A stretch of 64,000 nt of DNA from TMED14 sp002378565 (GTDB lineage Bacteria > Bacteroidota > Bacteroidia > Flavobacteriales > Schleiferiaceae): assembly GCA_943846715.1 (NCBI GenBank), contig OX044356.1:496001-560000 (forward strand). The letters are read 5' to 3'. The notes under the pieces are model-generated. The model was given only the letters and a program-made list of their open reading frames with translations, was not told the origin of the DNA and did no database searches. The translations under genes and the position numbers were made by a program. Shown here in pieces: positions 49,712-58,866 of this stretch (the first letter of the stretch is position 1; every line of letters begins with the position of its first letter).

Positions 49712-50860
49712 ATCAAGCACCTCCTGCTAACCGCATCCATTACCCTCTCAGTTTCAGCGATTGCTCAAACGAACACTTACAGCAACACTGCAAGTAAAAT
49801 ACTTAGTGCCAATGAGTCATTGAGTTTGCGAGGTTATGGGGAGCTGATTTACAACCAGAAAATGGATGCGTCAACCATGCGAAATGGCAAACTGGATGCC
49901 AGACGATTCATATTGTTCACCGGTTACAAATTTGATGAAAAGACGCAGTTCCTTTCAGAAATAGAGGTAGAGCATGCGAATGAAATTTACCTTGAGCAGG
50001 CATTCATACAGCATCGGATTTCACCCAGGTTGAACTTCCGAGCTGGATTAATGCTCATTCCCATGGGCCTGGTGAATGAATACCATGAGCCCACCACATT
50101 TCATGGCGTTGAGCGTCCACATGTTGACAAATACTTGATCCCCAGCACTTGGCGTGAAATGGGTGTTGGCTTTCAAGGTGTCATGCCAGAGCTAAACCTA
50201 GCTTACCAAGCGTATTTGATCAATGGCCTCAAAAGCCATGATGGAAGCCAGGGACTTTTTGATGAAGTTAATGGTGTGCGATCAGGACGACAAAAAGCCA
50301 TCAAGTCCACCATGAGTTCCCCTAACGTTACCGCCAAGGTGAACTTTGTTGGCATCCCACACCTCAACCTAGGACTGGGTTTATTTGCTGGAAAAAGCCA
50401 GTCACAGTTGTTTGATGGTGTTGACCGCCTTGATGCATTTGCTGTGTCACAAGCAGATAGCTCAACTGTAGGCATGACCATGGTTGCCATGGATGCGCGT
50501 TACCGCCGCAAACGATTCCAAGCCCGCGCACAATGGGTGCATAGCCTATTCTCCGGAACGGAGGCCTACAATGCCTCTAACGGCAAGGAGTTGGGTTCAC
50601 TCATGACAGGGTCGTATGTTGAAATGTCATACCAGGCACTCCCCACAACAAGCCGTTACACCTTGTACCCCTTCTCGCGCCTTGAGTGGTATGACACGCA
50701 AGCAGGAGAGGGCAACTACGTTGACAACTTATCGTCCAACCGCTTTGAGTGGACCACGGGGCTTTCCTTTTTCTTGCACGACGGGGTTGTCCTCAAGGCA
50801 GACTACCAAATGATGGGATCAACGCAACAAATCAACATGGGCCTAGGGGTCTGGTTCTGA
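49712..50860 (+). CDS. Porin-like outer-membrane beta-barrel protein; apparent ATC start
   Basis: An outer-membrane protein of ~382 residues resembling OprO/OprP-type porins: GYGELIYNQKM, LFTGYKFDEKTQFLSEIEVEHANE, LEQAFIQHRISPRLNFRAGLML, then alternating aromatic strands up to a terminal F (LGVWF). The frame upstream of the first TTG (49820) encodes a good signal peptide, KHLLLTASITLSVSAIAQ, starting at 49712, but the codon where ATG is expected is ATC. No ATG, GTG or TTG lies between the stop at 49703 and 49820, and a start at 49820 would lose the signal peptide. Either ATC serves as start or the base is an error. It overlaps the next gene by one base. Confidence 0.72.
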   Translation: MKHLLLTASITLSVSAIAQTNTYSNTASKILSANESLSLRGYGELIYNQKMDASTMRNGKLDARRFILFTGYKFDEKTQFLSEIEVEHANEIYLEQAFIQHRISPRLNFRAGLMLIPMGLVNEYHEPTTFHGVERPHVDKYLIPSTWREMGVGFQGVMPELNLAYQAYLINGLKSHDGSQGLFDEVNGVRSGRQKAIKSTMSSPNVTAKVNFVGIPHLNLGLGLFAGKSQSQLFDGVDRLDAFAVSQADSSTVGMTMVAMDARYRRKRFQARAQWVHSLFSGTEAYNASNGKELGSLMTGSYVEMSYQALPTTSRYTLYPFSRLEWYDTQAGEGNYVDNLSSNRFEWTTGLSFFLHDGVVLKADYQMMGSTQQINMGLGVWF

Positions 50861-51375
50861 TGCTGAAACCCTGCATTTATGCCTGTTTGATCGCTGTGGT
50901 TGCCCTGTCATTCACAGGATTGCTCAGCGGTCCTGACAGTCATATGAAGCGCATGCATAAGCTGATTGATCGCTACTACAATGGTCAGGCTGTCACATGG
51001 TCTCCGCTGCAAGGGGATGCGTGGTTGCTGACCGATGAAACAGGTCAGGCCTTAGGCAGGATTGATTACCGAGAAGTGCCGTCCTGCGCCTTTGGCGGTT
51101 GTGCATCCACCGTAGGCATGAGTTTAGCTTCTGCTGACATGATTCATTACATGGTGTTGAGGGATGCGGAAGGAGCGCGTGTAGAAAGGGTTTACGTCCT
51201 TGCCTACGAGTCAAGTTATGGCTTTCAGATTGTGTCTCGTTCTTGGCTTAATCAGTTCAATGGACTGTTTCCAGGAGAGGTAGAGATAGATGATCAGGTA
51301 GATGGCATATCAGGTGCCACGGTATCTGTTCAAGCGCTGATTCAAGACATCAATCAGTTGCCGACTGTTCAATGA
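50860..51375 (+). CDS. Exported FMN-binding domain protein
   Basis: A 171-residue protein with an N-terminal hydrophobic export or anchor segment (CLIAVVALSFTGLL). The C-terminal domain matches the FMN_bind family of NqrC/RnfG. The flavinylation site is VDGISGATVS (about residues 147-156), which fits the D-x-x-S-G-A-T-x-S motif, in which ApbE attaches FMN to the Thr outside the cytoplasm. A cysteine pair (SCAFGGC) lies at about residues 75-81. It is coupled to the porin gene (TGATG). A role in electron transfer across the envelope is inferred. No apbE is in the window. Confidence 0.75.
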   Translation: MLKPCIYACLIAVVALSFTGLLSGPDSHMKRMHKLIDRYYNGQAVTWSPLQGDAWLLTDETGQALGRIDYREVPSCAFGGCASTVGMSLASADMIHYMVLRDAEGARVERVYVLAYESSYGFQIVSRSWLNQFNGLFPGEVEIDDQVDGISGATVSVQALIQDINQLPTVQ

Positions 51376-51416
51376 CTTGTAAGGGTTAACCCAGTTAATC
51401 CAGTCACAGATTTTGT

Positions 51417-52433
51417 TCAATCGCCGATGACGTTCACCTCAGGTGTCAGGTCGATGTTGAACTGTTGCTTCACGTCAGCTTTGACCTGCACGGCGACATC
51501 CCATAGGTCCTTGCCGCTTGCCCTTCCATGGTTAACCAGGACCAAGGCTTGCTTGTCATGCATGCCGGCATCACCCATACGTTTCCCTTTCCAGCCAGTT
51601 TGTTCAATGAGCCAACCTGCTGCGACCTTGCATAGACCGTTTTCTTGCGGGTAATGTGGCATGTCTGGATGGGTCAGAAGCAAGCCATCAACTTGGCCTT
51701 GTGAAAGGATGGGATTCTTGAAGAAAGACCCTGAATTGCCCAATATTTTAGGGTCGGGGAGTTTCGATTGCCTGATACTGATTACAGCATCAGCAATGCT
51801 TCGCGGGTTGATTGCCTTGCCCTCAAGTTCAGCTTGAATGGCGCCATAGCTGACGCATAAGTCATGGGTTTTCTTACTCAACTTGAAAGTCACCGACTGG
51901 ATGACCACCTTGTCTTTGAGTGTGGTTTTGAACAGGCTGCTTCGGTAACTGAACTGGCAGTCATTCGTAGGTAAGGTCACCGTTTTGCCATCGTTCCACT
52001 GCATGTAGGTCACAGACTCAATGAGATTGGCAACCTCAACGCCATAGGCCCCAATGTTTTGCACAGGCGCTGTGCCAACCAAACCAGGGATGAGAGATAG
52101 ATTTTCCAAGCCGCCAAAGCCTTGATCAATGCTCCACTGCACAAAGTCATGCCAGTTCTCACCTGCCTGAACCTCAATGATGGCATGGCTGTCATTTTCA
52201 CTTCTGATGCTTTTGCCTTGCCAATTAATGCGTGCCACCGATCCGTCAATAGCTTGGCAAAGCAGGATGTTGCTTCCGCCTGAAATCAACAGGGCGTGTT
52301 TTGCGTAGCCATCGGGGTGAAGCCGGTAGGATTCCAAATCTCGGGGGTCCTCTAAATGGAAGAGGATGGATGCAGTCACATCCAAATTGAAGCTGTTGTA
52401 AGGCTTCAGTGAGGCGTTGTGTTCAACCCTCAC
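51417..52433 (-). CDS. murB: UDP-N-acetylenolpyruvoylglucosamine reductase
   Basis: A 338-residue type I MurB, which reduces UDP-GlcNAc-enolpyruvate to UDP-MurNAc with NADPH and FAD. NSFNLDVTASILFHLED, ISGGSNILLC, GLENLSLIPGLVGTAPVQNIGAYGVE, CQFSYRSSLFK (the Tyr of type I), GNSGSFFKNP (catalytic Ser) and the C-terminal PEVNVIGD (catalytic Glu) are all present. It overlaps the aminotransferase stop codon by four bases. Confidence 0.95.
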   Translation of the reverse strand: MRVEHNASLKPYNSFNLDVTASILFHLEDPRDLESYRLHPDGYAKHALLISGGSNILLCQAIDGSVARINWQGKSIRSENDSHAIIEVQAGENWHDFVQWSIDQGFGGLENLSLIPGLVGTAPVQNIGAYGVEVANLIESVTYMQWNDGKTVTLPTNDCQFSYRSSLFKTTLKDKVVIQSVTFKLSKKTHDLCVSYGAIQAELEGKAINPRSIADAVISIRQSKLPDPKILGNSGSFFKNPILSQGQVDGLLLTHPDMPHYPQENGLCKVAAGWLIEQTGWKGKRMGDAGMHDKQALVLVNHGRASGKDLWDVAVQVKADVKQQFNIDLTPEVNVIGD

Positions 52434-53626
52434 AATGTGTGGGGGTAAGATTTGAGTCCGGCTTCCAAGGCATCCATGGCAGACTCAAGGTCTGAGAGAT
52501 TCAAGACATAGGCCACACGGACTTGGTGCTTGCCTAACTCAGCATGGGTGTAAAAACCACTGGCAGGTGCCATCATCACGGTGTCTCCTTGGTGATCAAA
52601 AGACTCTAGCATCCATTGGCAAAAATGGTCTGCATCTTCCACAGGCAGTTGTGCTAAACAGTAAAAAGCCCCTTTGGGTTCAGGGCATGTCACGCCATCC
52701 ATGGCATTGAGTCGACTGACAACCTTGTTTCTGCGTTGGCGGTACTCAGTCACCACATCTTCAAAGTAGCTGTCAGGTGTGTCTAAGGCCGCTTCTGCCG
52801 CAATCTGTGCAAAGGTTGGCGGGGAGAGGCGTGCTTGCGCAAACTTCATAGCTGTGGCCATCAAAGCCTTGTTCTTGCTTGCCATCAAGCCAATACGTGC
52901 ACCGCACATGCTGTAGCGTTTGGATACGGAATCAATCAAGATGGCATGCTGTTCCAGTCCCTTGAGGTTAAGCACCGAGTGATGTTGATGACCATCGTAC
53001 ACAAACTCTCTGTAAACCTCATCGGCGATGATGAAGATATCGTGCTTGATGGCTAGTGCTGCAACAGATTCAAGTTCATCTTTGCTGTAGAGGTAGCCGG
53101 TAGGGTTGCCGGGGTTGCACAGGAGGATGGCCCGTGTTTTAGGCCCAATAAGCGCTTCCAGATGGCTGATTGGGGGCAGAGCAAAGTTGTCTTCAATGCG
53201 CGAAACCACAGGCTTCACCACCGCACCAAGGGCTGTGGCAAAACCCATGTAATTGGCGTAATAGGGCTCCGGGATAATGATTTCCTCACTGGGATCAAGG
53301 ATGCTCCCCATGGCAAATGACAAGGCTTCAGACCCTCCCGTGGTGACCAGCATGTCTTCTGCCGTGAGCTGCATGCCATGCTTTTGGTAATAGAGAGACA
53401 ATTTGTCTCGGTAGCTTTGATGCCCAGCAGAATGGCTGTAGGCCAATACTTCAATGTCGTGGTTGCGAATGGCATCCATGGCAGCTTTGGGGCTTTTGAT
53501 GTCGGGTTGGCCGATATTCAAATGAAAGATACGCTTGCCAGCAGCTTCTGCTTGCACAGCAAAGGGCACCAGTTTACGGATGGGAGAGGCAGGCATAGAT
53601 GCACTGCGTGCAGACAGTTGAGGCAT
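52430..53626 (-). CDS. Class I/II PLP-dependent aminotransferase (aspartate aminotransferase-like)
   Basis: A 398-residue fold-type I aminotransferase. N-terminal IRKLVPFAVQAEAAGKRIFHLNIGQPD, VTTGGSEALSFAMGSI, LLCNPGNPTGYLYS, FIIADEVYREFVYDG, the Schiff-base lysine in LIDSVSKRYSMCGARIG, and a C-terminal VRVAYVL with the carboxylate-binding Arg. It resembles AspC-like enzymes of group I; the preferred amino acid is not certain. ATG 53626 is chosen; the frame is open upstream through the terminator. It overlaps murB by four bases, linking it to wall synthesis genes. Confidence 0.87.
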   Translation of the reverse strand: MPQLSARSASMPASPIRKLVPFAVQAEAAGKRIFHLNIGQPDIKSPKAAMDAIRNHDIEVLAYSHSAGHQSYRDKLSLYYQKHGMQLTAEDMLVTTGGSEALSFAMGSILDPSEEIIIPEPYYANYMGFATALGAVVKPVVSRIEDNFALPPISHLEALIGPKTRAILLCNPGNPTGYLYSKDELESVAALAIKHDIFIIADEVYREFVYDGHQHHSVLNLKGLEQHAILIDSVSKRYSMCGARIGLMASKNKALMATAMKFAQARLSPPTFAQIAAEAALDTPDSYFEDVVTEYRQRRNKVVSRLNAMDGVTCPEPKGAFYCLAQLPVEDADHFCQWMLESFDHQGDTVMMAPASGFYTHAELGKHQVRVAYVLNLSDLESAMDALEAGLKSYPHTL

Positions 53627-53641
53627 GATGGCAAATGTTAT

Positions 53642-53669
53642 AAAAAAAACCACTGCATTGCAGTGGTTT
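53642..53669 (-). terminator. Rho-independent terminator of the DUF1573 gene
   Basis: Inverted repeat AAACCACTGC / GCAGTGGTTT with a three-base loop, followed on the minus strand by a run of T (eight A at 53642-53649 on the plus strand). It lies between DUF1573 and the aminotransferase gene on the same strand, separating their transcripts. Confidence 0.85.
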
Positions 53670-53695
53670 GATGAAATTCTATGATCGTTGTGGGA

Positions 53696-54130
53696 TCATT
53701 TGCTGATTTTGGAACCAGCAGCCTTGATTTTCACAGGGGCCGTGTTGTTGGCAGCTGGCAAAAGCACTTCACCCTTGATGGTGAGTACCGTTCGAGATTT
53801 GCTGGCATTGCTTTGAACCGTTACCGTTTTTTGAAAGCGGCCCACGCGACGCGTGTCGTACTTCACCTTGATGGCTGCACTAGCACCGGGTGCGATGGGC
53901 GTTTTAGGCCATTGAGGCACAGTGCAACCGCATGAACCCACGCAGTTAGTGATGATCAAAGGCTCTTTGCCGGTGTTGGTGAAGGTGAATTCACGCTTGC
54001 CATCAGCGTTTTTCTCGATTTGGCCATAATTGACGGTTTCCGATTCAAAGGAAATTTCAGCTGCGTTTTGTGCCGTGGCAGAAAATGAAGCAAAAGCAAC
54101 AAAAGCGAGAGAAGCAAAGAGATGTTTCAT
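53696..54130 (-). CDS. DUF1573 exported protein
   Basis: A 144-residue exported protein. Signal peptide MKHLFASLAFVAFASFSATAQ, then a single DUF1573 beta-sandwich: VNYGQIEKNADGKREFTFTNTGKEPL, NCVGSCGCTVPQWPKTPIAPG (with the C-x3-C-x-C cluster usual in this family), then KTVTVQSNASKSRTVLTIKGEV. Small DUF1573 proteins are abundant in Bacteroidota; function unknown. It has its own promoter and terminator, as befits a highly expressed single gene. Confidence 0.88.
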   Translation of the reverse strand: MKHLFASLAFVAFASFSATAQNAAEISFESETVNYGQIEKNADGKREFTFTNTGKEPLIITNCVGSCGCTVPQWPKTPIAPGASAAIKVKYDTRRVGRFQKTVTVQSNASKSRTVLTIKGEVLLPAANNTAPVKIKAAGSKISK

Positions 54131-54164
54131 GAAATGGGTTGGGTATTTATCAAATGTTGAAGGG

Positions 54165-54172
54165 CAAATGTA
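54165..54172 (-). promoter_or_regulatory. -10 element of the DUF1573 gene
   Basis: The minus strand reads TACATTTG, a full match to TAnnTTTG, 34 bases before ATG 54130. Confidence 0.55.
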
Positions 54173-54225
54173 ATAGATATGTTTTCTGTGGCAAAAAGGA
54201 TGCCAAAGGACTACCTTTAACGGCC

Positions 54226-56829
54226 ATGGAAATCCCTTCTAAATACGCCCCACGCGAAGTGGAAAAGCAATGGTATCAGGCATGGCTTGATCAAAAAGCC
54301 TTTGCTTCAAAGCCAGATAATCGACCGGCCTACACCATTGTCATTCCCCCACCCAATGTCACAGGTGTCTTGCACATGGGGCATATGCTCAATGTGACCA
54401 TTCAAGATGTCCTGGTTCGACGCGCTAGAATGAAGGGATTCAATGCCTGCTGGGTACCCGGAACTGATCACGCATCCATTGCCACAGAGGCAAAGGTTGT
54501 CCAAAAGCTTCGTGAGTCAGGGGTCAAGAAATCTGATTTAAGCCGGGAGGAATTCTTGGAGCATGCATGGGAATGGACCCACAAGCATGGCGGCATCATA
54601 TTGGAGCAACTCAAGGAATTGGGCGCCTCTTGCGACTGGGATCGAACCACCTTCACCTTAGATCCCATTCGCAGTGAGTCCGTGTTGAAAGCCTTCAACA
54701 CCTTGCACAAACAGGGTCATGTTTACCGCGGTTTACGCATGGTGAATTGGGACCCGGAAGCACAAACATCCATCAGCGATGAAGAGGTCATTCACAAGGA
54801 TGTCGATCGTCAGTTGTACCATGTGAGGTATGCGATACCGTCAAAGCCCGGAACCTATGTGACCGTTGCCACAACCCGTCCTGAAACCATCATGGGGGAT
54901 ACGGCCATTGCAGTGCATCCAGACGATGCGCGCTATGCCAGCTTGGTAGGGTTGGAAGCTGAGTTGCCCATAGGTGGCCGATTGATTCCTATCATTTCGG
55001 ATGATTACATCGACATCGATTTTGGCACAGGCGCCTTGAAAGTGACCCCTGCACATGATGTCAATGATCACGCGATTGGCGAAAAGCATGGGTTGGAGGT
55101 CATAGATATCTTCCATGCAGATGCCACATTAAACAGCCATGGACTGGTCTATGAAGGCATGGATCGCTTTGTAGCTCGCAAAGCTGTGTTGAAAGACCTT
55201 AAGGCATCTGGTGCTTTGGTTAAAACAGAACCCTACCAATCATCCATTGGTACGTCTGAAAGAACAGGTGCTGTTGTAGAGCCCCGCTTGTCACTCCAGT
55301 GGTTTGTGCGCATGCCAGAGTTGGCAAAGCCTGCATTGGATGCCGTATTGAACGATGACGTTGCCTTGGTTCCAAAGAAATTCTTGAATACCTACAAACA
55401 TTGGATGGAGAATGTCCGGGATTGGTGCATCTCTCGCCAACTGTGGTGGGGTCATCAGATTCCTGTCTGGTATTACGGCGATGGTGAATCCGATTATGTT
55501 GTGGCCATGGATGCGGATTCTGCCTTATTGGCAGCGCAGCAAGCTACAAGCAATAATGCCTTGACCATGGCAGATATCAAGCAAGATCCAGATTGCTTGG
55601 ACACTTGGTTCTCTTCTTGGTTGTGGCCCTTGTCCGTCTTTGATGGCATACGGAATCCCGACAATGAAGAAATCAATTACTACTACCCGACAGCGGATTT
55701 GGTGACAGCCCCTGAGATTTTGTTTTTCTGGGTGGCACGCATGATCATGGCGGGCACCCACTTCCGCAATGAGAAGCCCTTTTCTACGGTCTACCTCACG
55801 GGCATTGTTCGAGACAAACAGGGAAGAAAAATGTCAAAAAGCTTGGGCAACTCACCTGACCCTATTGGCCTGATGGACATCTATGGCGCCGACGGTGTCC
55901 GGATGGGCATGCTCCTCACATCGCCTGCCGGCAATGACTTGCCCTTTGATGAAGATCTGTGTGCGCAGGGAAGAAACTTCACCAACAAGGTATGGAACGC
56001 CTTGCGATTGGTCAAGGGATGGGATGTTGACGAGAGCGTGAATGATGAAGCGTCAATGTGGGCCGTGAACTGGTTTAAGGGTCATTTGTCCTTGGAATTG
56101 AAGGATTTAGAAAAAGACTTTGAACGCTACGCCTTATCTGAGGCATTGATGCGCTTGTACAAATTGATCTGGCAGGATTTCTGCGCCTGGTACCTGGAAT
56201 TGATCAAACCCGCCTACAACAAACCCATGCACCCAGATGTCATGGCAGCAACCCTTGACATCTTTGACACCTTGATGACAGCCTTGCACCCTTTCACGCC
56301 GTTCTTGACAGAAGAAGTCTGGCACCGCCTGCGCGATGGCAGGGATGGGGAGCTGCTGACCCTAGCGTCATTTCCAGAGCAGACAACAGCAGAAGATCTA
56401 AGCCATGAATTTGCGCAATTGGAAGCCCATGTTGTGGCACTGAGGCAGTTCAGAAACAACAAAGGCATGCCGCAAAAAGTGGCCATGGGTGTGGCCATGG
56501 ATGTTGTGCCAGTGGCATGGGCAGGCATTGCTAAGCTGACCCATGCAGTCATCGATCAATCAGACGGAGGTATTCCTCTGCGTGTGGGAACTGTTGAAAT
56601 CCGTGTGCATACCGCAGATGCGGTGATTGACATTGAAGCAGAAAAGGCAAAACTTGACAAAGACATTGCTTACAACCAAGGCTTCATGCGTTCAGTTCAA
56701 GCCAAGCTCAGCAATGAGCGATTCATCGCAAGCGCACCGGACAAGGTGATTGACATTGAGAAAAGGAAATTGGCAGATGCTAAAGCGAAGCTTGAAGTGG
56801 CAGTCAGCCAGCGGGCTGCATTGGATTGA
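54226..56829 (+). CDS. valS: Valyl-tRNA synthetase
   Basis: An 867-residue class I synthetase. It begins MEIPSKYAPREVEKQWYQAW; HIGH motif is PPPNVTGVLHMGHML; the editing domain holds TTRPETIMGDTAIAVHPDD; GTGALKVTPAHDVNDH; WCISRQLWWGHQIPVWY; the KMSKS loop is KQGRKMSKSLGN. A C-terminal coiled coil (IDIEAEKAKLDKDI...KRKLADAKAKLEVA) completes it. ATG 54226 is the family start; a TACCTTTA element (one mismatch) ends six bases before it. The open frame further upstream is not ValRS. Confidence 0.97.
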   Translation: MEIPSKYAPREVEKQWYQAWLDQKAFASKPDNRPAYTIVIPPPNVTGVLHMGHMLNVTIQDVLVRRARMKGFNACWVPGTDHASIATEAKVVQKLRESGVKKSDLSREEFLEHAWEWTHKHGGIILEQLKELGASCDWDRTTFTLDPIRSESVLKAFNTLHKQGHVYRGLRMVNWDPEAQTSISDEEVIHKDVDRQLYHVRYAIPSKPGTYVTVATTRPETIMGDTAIAVHPDDARYASLVGLEAELPIGGRLIPIISDDYIDIDFGTGALKVTPAHDVNDHAIGEKHGLEVIDIFHADATLNSHGLVYEGMDRFVARKAVLKDLKASGALVKTEPYQSSIGTSERTGAVVEPRLSLQWFVRMPELAKPALDAVLNDDVALVPKKFLNTYKHWMENVRDWCISRQLWWGHQIPVWYYGDGESDYVVAMDADSALLAAQQATSNNALTMADIKQDPDCLDTWFSSWLWPLSVFDGIRNPDNEEINYYYPTADLVTAPEILFFWVARMIMAGTHFRNEKPFSTVYLTGIVRDKQGRKMSKSLGNSPDPIGLMDIYGADGVRMGMLLTSPAGNDLPFDEDLCAQGRNFTNKVWNALRLVKGWDVDESVNDEASMWAVNWFKGHLSLELKDLEKDFERYALSEALMRLYKLIWQDFCAWYLELIKPAYNKPMHPDVMAATLDIFDTLMTALHPFTPFLTEEVWHRLRDGRDGELLTLASFPEQTTAEDLSHEFAQLEAHVVALRQFRNNKGMPQKVAMGVAMDVVPVAWAGIAKLTHAVIDQSDGGIPLRVGTVEIRVHTADAVIDIEAEKAKLDKDIAYNQGFMRSVQAKLSNERFIASAPDKVIDIEKRKLADAKAKLEVAVSQRAALD

Positions 56830-56837
56830 GTCCGTTG

Positions 56838-57581
56838 TCAGTCCTGCGACTTGCGACGCTGATTGAGGATTTCATACAAGGCCATGCCTGCTGCGACGGA
56901 CACATTGAGTGAGGCGACCTCACCAACGGTTGCAATCTTCGCGTGCATGGAGCAGGTCTTCCAAATGGCTGTAGAAATGCCTTTCTCTTCAGATCCCATG
57001 ATCAAGGCTGTAGGTAGCGTGAAATCCACGTCACTGAGTAGGCTATCACCTTTTTCGCTGCAGGCAATGATTTGCAGCCCCATCATTTCCAAATCAGTCA
57101 CGGCTCGGGGAAGGGATTGTGCCCTTGCCATCGGAACCCGCAATAGGGCACCTGCAGAAGACTTAACTGCGTCGCCGCTCATGGGTGCTGAGCTGTCTTT
57201 CCCCATGATCATGCCATGAACACCACAGCACTCTGCACTTCGGGCAATGGCACCAACATTTCGCACATCTGTGATTTGATCCAGCACAACAATCAGGGGC
57301 ACCTCATCCTTTTCCATGGCCTGATTCACCACGGACTCGATGTCTGCAAAGTCAATGGCGGACATGAAGGCAATGACGCCTTGGTGATTGCCGCGGGTTA
57401 GGCGATGGAGTTTTTCGATGGGCACAGCCTTCACAGAAATGCCGCGGTCACGCGCCTCACTGGATAGCTTTTGCAAGCCAGGGTGATTGGCAGATTTCAC
57501 AATGAAAATGCGATCAATTTCGTTCCCTGAGGCCAATGCCTCTTCCACAGGGTGTACCCCGAATACCATGTTATCCTTCAT
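56838..57581 (-). CDS. rlmB: 23S rRNA (guanosine-2'-O-)-methyltransferase, TrmH/RlmB family
   Basis: A 247-residue SPOUT methyltransferase. The N-terminal substrate-binding domain (VFGVHPVEEALASGNEIDRI) precedes the knotted SAM domain with motif 1 DVRNVGAIARSAECCGVHG, motif 2 IMGSEEKGIS and motif 3 VASLNVSVAAGMALYE. It methylates a guanosine ribose in 23S rRNA or a related RNA position. Its start overlaps the rmuC end by 11 bases, so udg-rmuC-rlmB form one operon. The 3' end is eight bases from convergent valS. Confidence 0.9.
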   Translation of the reverse strand: MKDNMVFGVHPVEEALASGNEIDRIFIVKSANHPGLQKLSSEARDRGISVKAVPIEKLHRLTRGNHQGVIAFMSAIDFADIESVVNQAMEKDEVPLIVVLDQITDVRNVGAIARSAECCGVHGMIMGKDSSAPMSGDAVKSSAGALLRVPMARAQSLPRAVTDLEMMGLQIIACSEKGDSLLSDVDFTLPTALIMGSEEKGISTAIWKTCSMHAKIATVGEVASLNVSVAAGMALYEILNQRRKSQD

Positions 57582-58866
57582 TGTCGATGTCTGATTCTGG
57601 CAGTTGCTCAGGAATGGCTCTATCTACCAAGGATTGATGCTGTTGTTTGCTATTTTTTAAGCCCAATTTCCTAAGGCTTTCTGTTCTTCGGATCAGGTTG
57701 CCTGTTCCTTCAGTGAGCTTATTCATGGCCTTTTCGTAGCTGCCTTTTGCTGTGTCCATTTGACGCCCAACAGTCATCAAGTCCTCGGAAAATGCCACGA
57801 ACTTATCGTAGAGACTGGAGGCCTGTTTGACAATTTCTCGCACATTTTCACTTTGCTTTTCTTGCTTCCACAAGGTTCCCACAGTCCGCAAGGTGCTCCA
57901 AAGGGTTGTTGTGGTGACAAAGACGATATTTTTGTCATAGGCTTGCTGAAACAGCGAGGGGTCCTTTTGCAAGGCTAGACTGTATGCGCTTTCAATGGGC
58001 ACAAATAGGAGCACAAAATCCAGGGATTGCTCGTAGAGGTTTTGGTAATTTTTTTCAGACAAGCCTTTGATGTGCGCCTTGATGGAGAGGATGTGGTCCT
58101 TCAAGGCAGCATCAGCGTCCTCATTGTTTTCTGCGTTGACATAGCGATCGTAGGCAATCAGGCTGACCTTGGAGTCAATGACTAGGTGTTTGTCATCGGG
58201 CAAATGCACCACAACATCAGGCAAGTAGCGATTGCCATCATCGCCAACCTTGCTCGTCTGTACGCTGTATTCAACGCCTTGGGTCAAGCCACTTTTCGCC
58301 AGCAGTTGATCCAACACCAGCTCACCCCAGTTGCCTTGTGCTTTCACGTCGCCACGCAAGGCACGGGTCAGTTCAGAGGCTTCGTTTTTAAGCTTTTCAT
58401 TGGCCTCAACGAGTTTATTCACCTCAGATTTGAGTTCAGATCGTCCTTTAATCGATTGGTCGTGGGTGTCTTGCACCCGCTTACCAAAGATGTCAAGCTT
58501 TTCCTTCAATGGCCCTAAAACGATGTCCAGCTGTGTGCTGTTACCCTCTTGCAATTGCTTTCTCAAGGCCTCAGATTGCTGTTTGAGGGCTTCATTGGCA
58601 ATGAGTTTAAACTCGTTAGCTAAGGCGGTTTTCTGTGCAGTCAATGCCTCAAGTTTTGCTTCTGAACCCGCCTGCAGCTTTTGGGAACCTTTGAGTTCTT
58701 CTTCTGCCGCCTTCAAGGCAGCTTCCAATGCGAGGATGCGCCCTTGACGCTCTTCGAGCAATGCTCTGGATCCATTGCCGTTTTCCGATGAAGATTTGGC
58801 CCGAAAAATCAAGAGCAAAGAGGCTGAAACAGCCAATAAAATCAGGATAAGCAAGGACTCAATCAT
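57571..58866 (-). CDS. rmuC: DNA recombination protein RmuC family
   Basis: A 431-residue protein: N-terminal membrane helix (residues ~3-21, LLILILLAVSASLLLIF), a coiled-coil segment to about residue 165, then the RmuC nuclease-like core with GDVKAQGNWGELVLDQLLAKSGL, YLPDVVVHLPDDKHLVIDSKVSLIAYDRY and FVPIESAYSLAL. RmuC limits certain DNA rearrangements; the enzymatic activity is not well settled. ATG 58866 is chosen because it overlaps the udg stop as ATGA and begins the membrane helix. Confidence 0.9.
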   Translation of the reverse strand: MIESLLILILLAVSASLLLIFRAKSSSENGNGSRALLEERQGRILALEAALKAAEEELKGSQKLQAGSEAKLEALTAQKTALANEFKLIANEALKQQSEALRKQLQEGNSTQLDIVLGPLKEKLDIFGKRVQDTHDQSIKGRSELKSEVNKLVEANEKLKNEASELTRALRGDVKAQGNWGELVLDQLLAKSGLTQGVEYSVQTSKVGDDGNRYLPDVVVHLPDDKHLVIDSKVSLIAYDRYVNAENNEDADAALKDHILSIKAHIKGLSEKNYQNLYEQSLDFVLLFVPIESAYSLALQKDPSLFQQAYDKNIVFVTTTTLWSTLRTVGTLWKQEKQSENVREIVKQASSLYDKFVAFSEDLMTVGRQMDTAKGSYEKAMNKLTEGTGNLIRRTESLRKLGLKNSKQQHQSLVDRAIPEQLPESDIDNEG

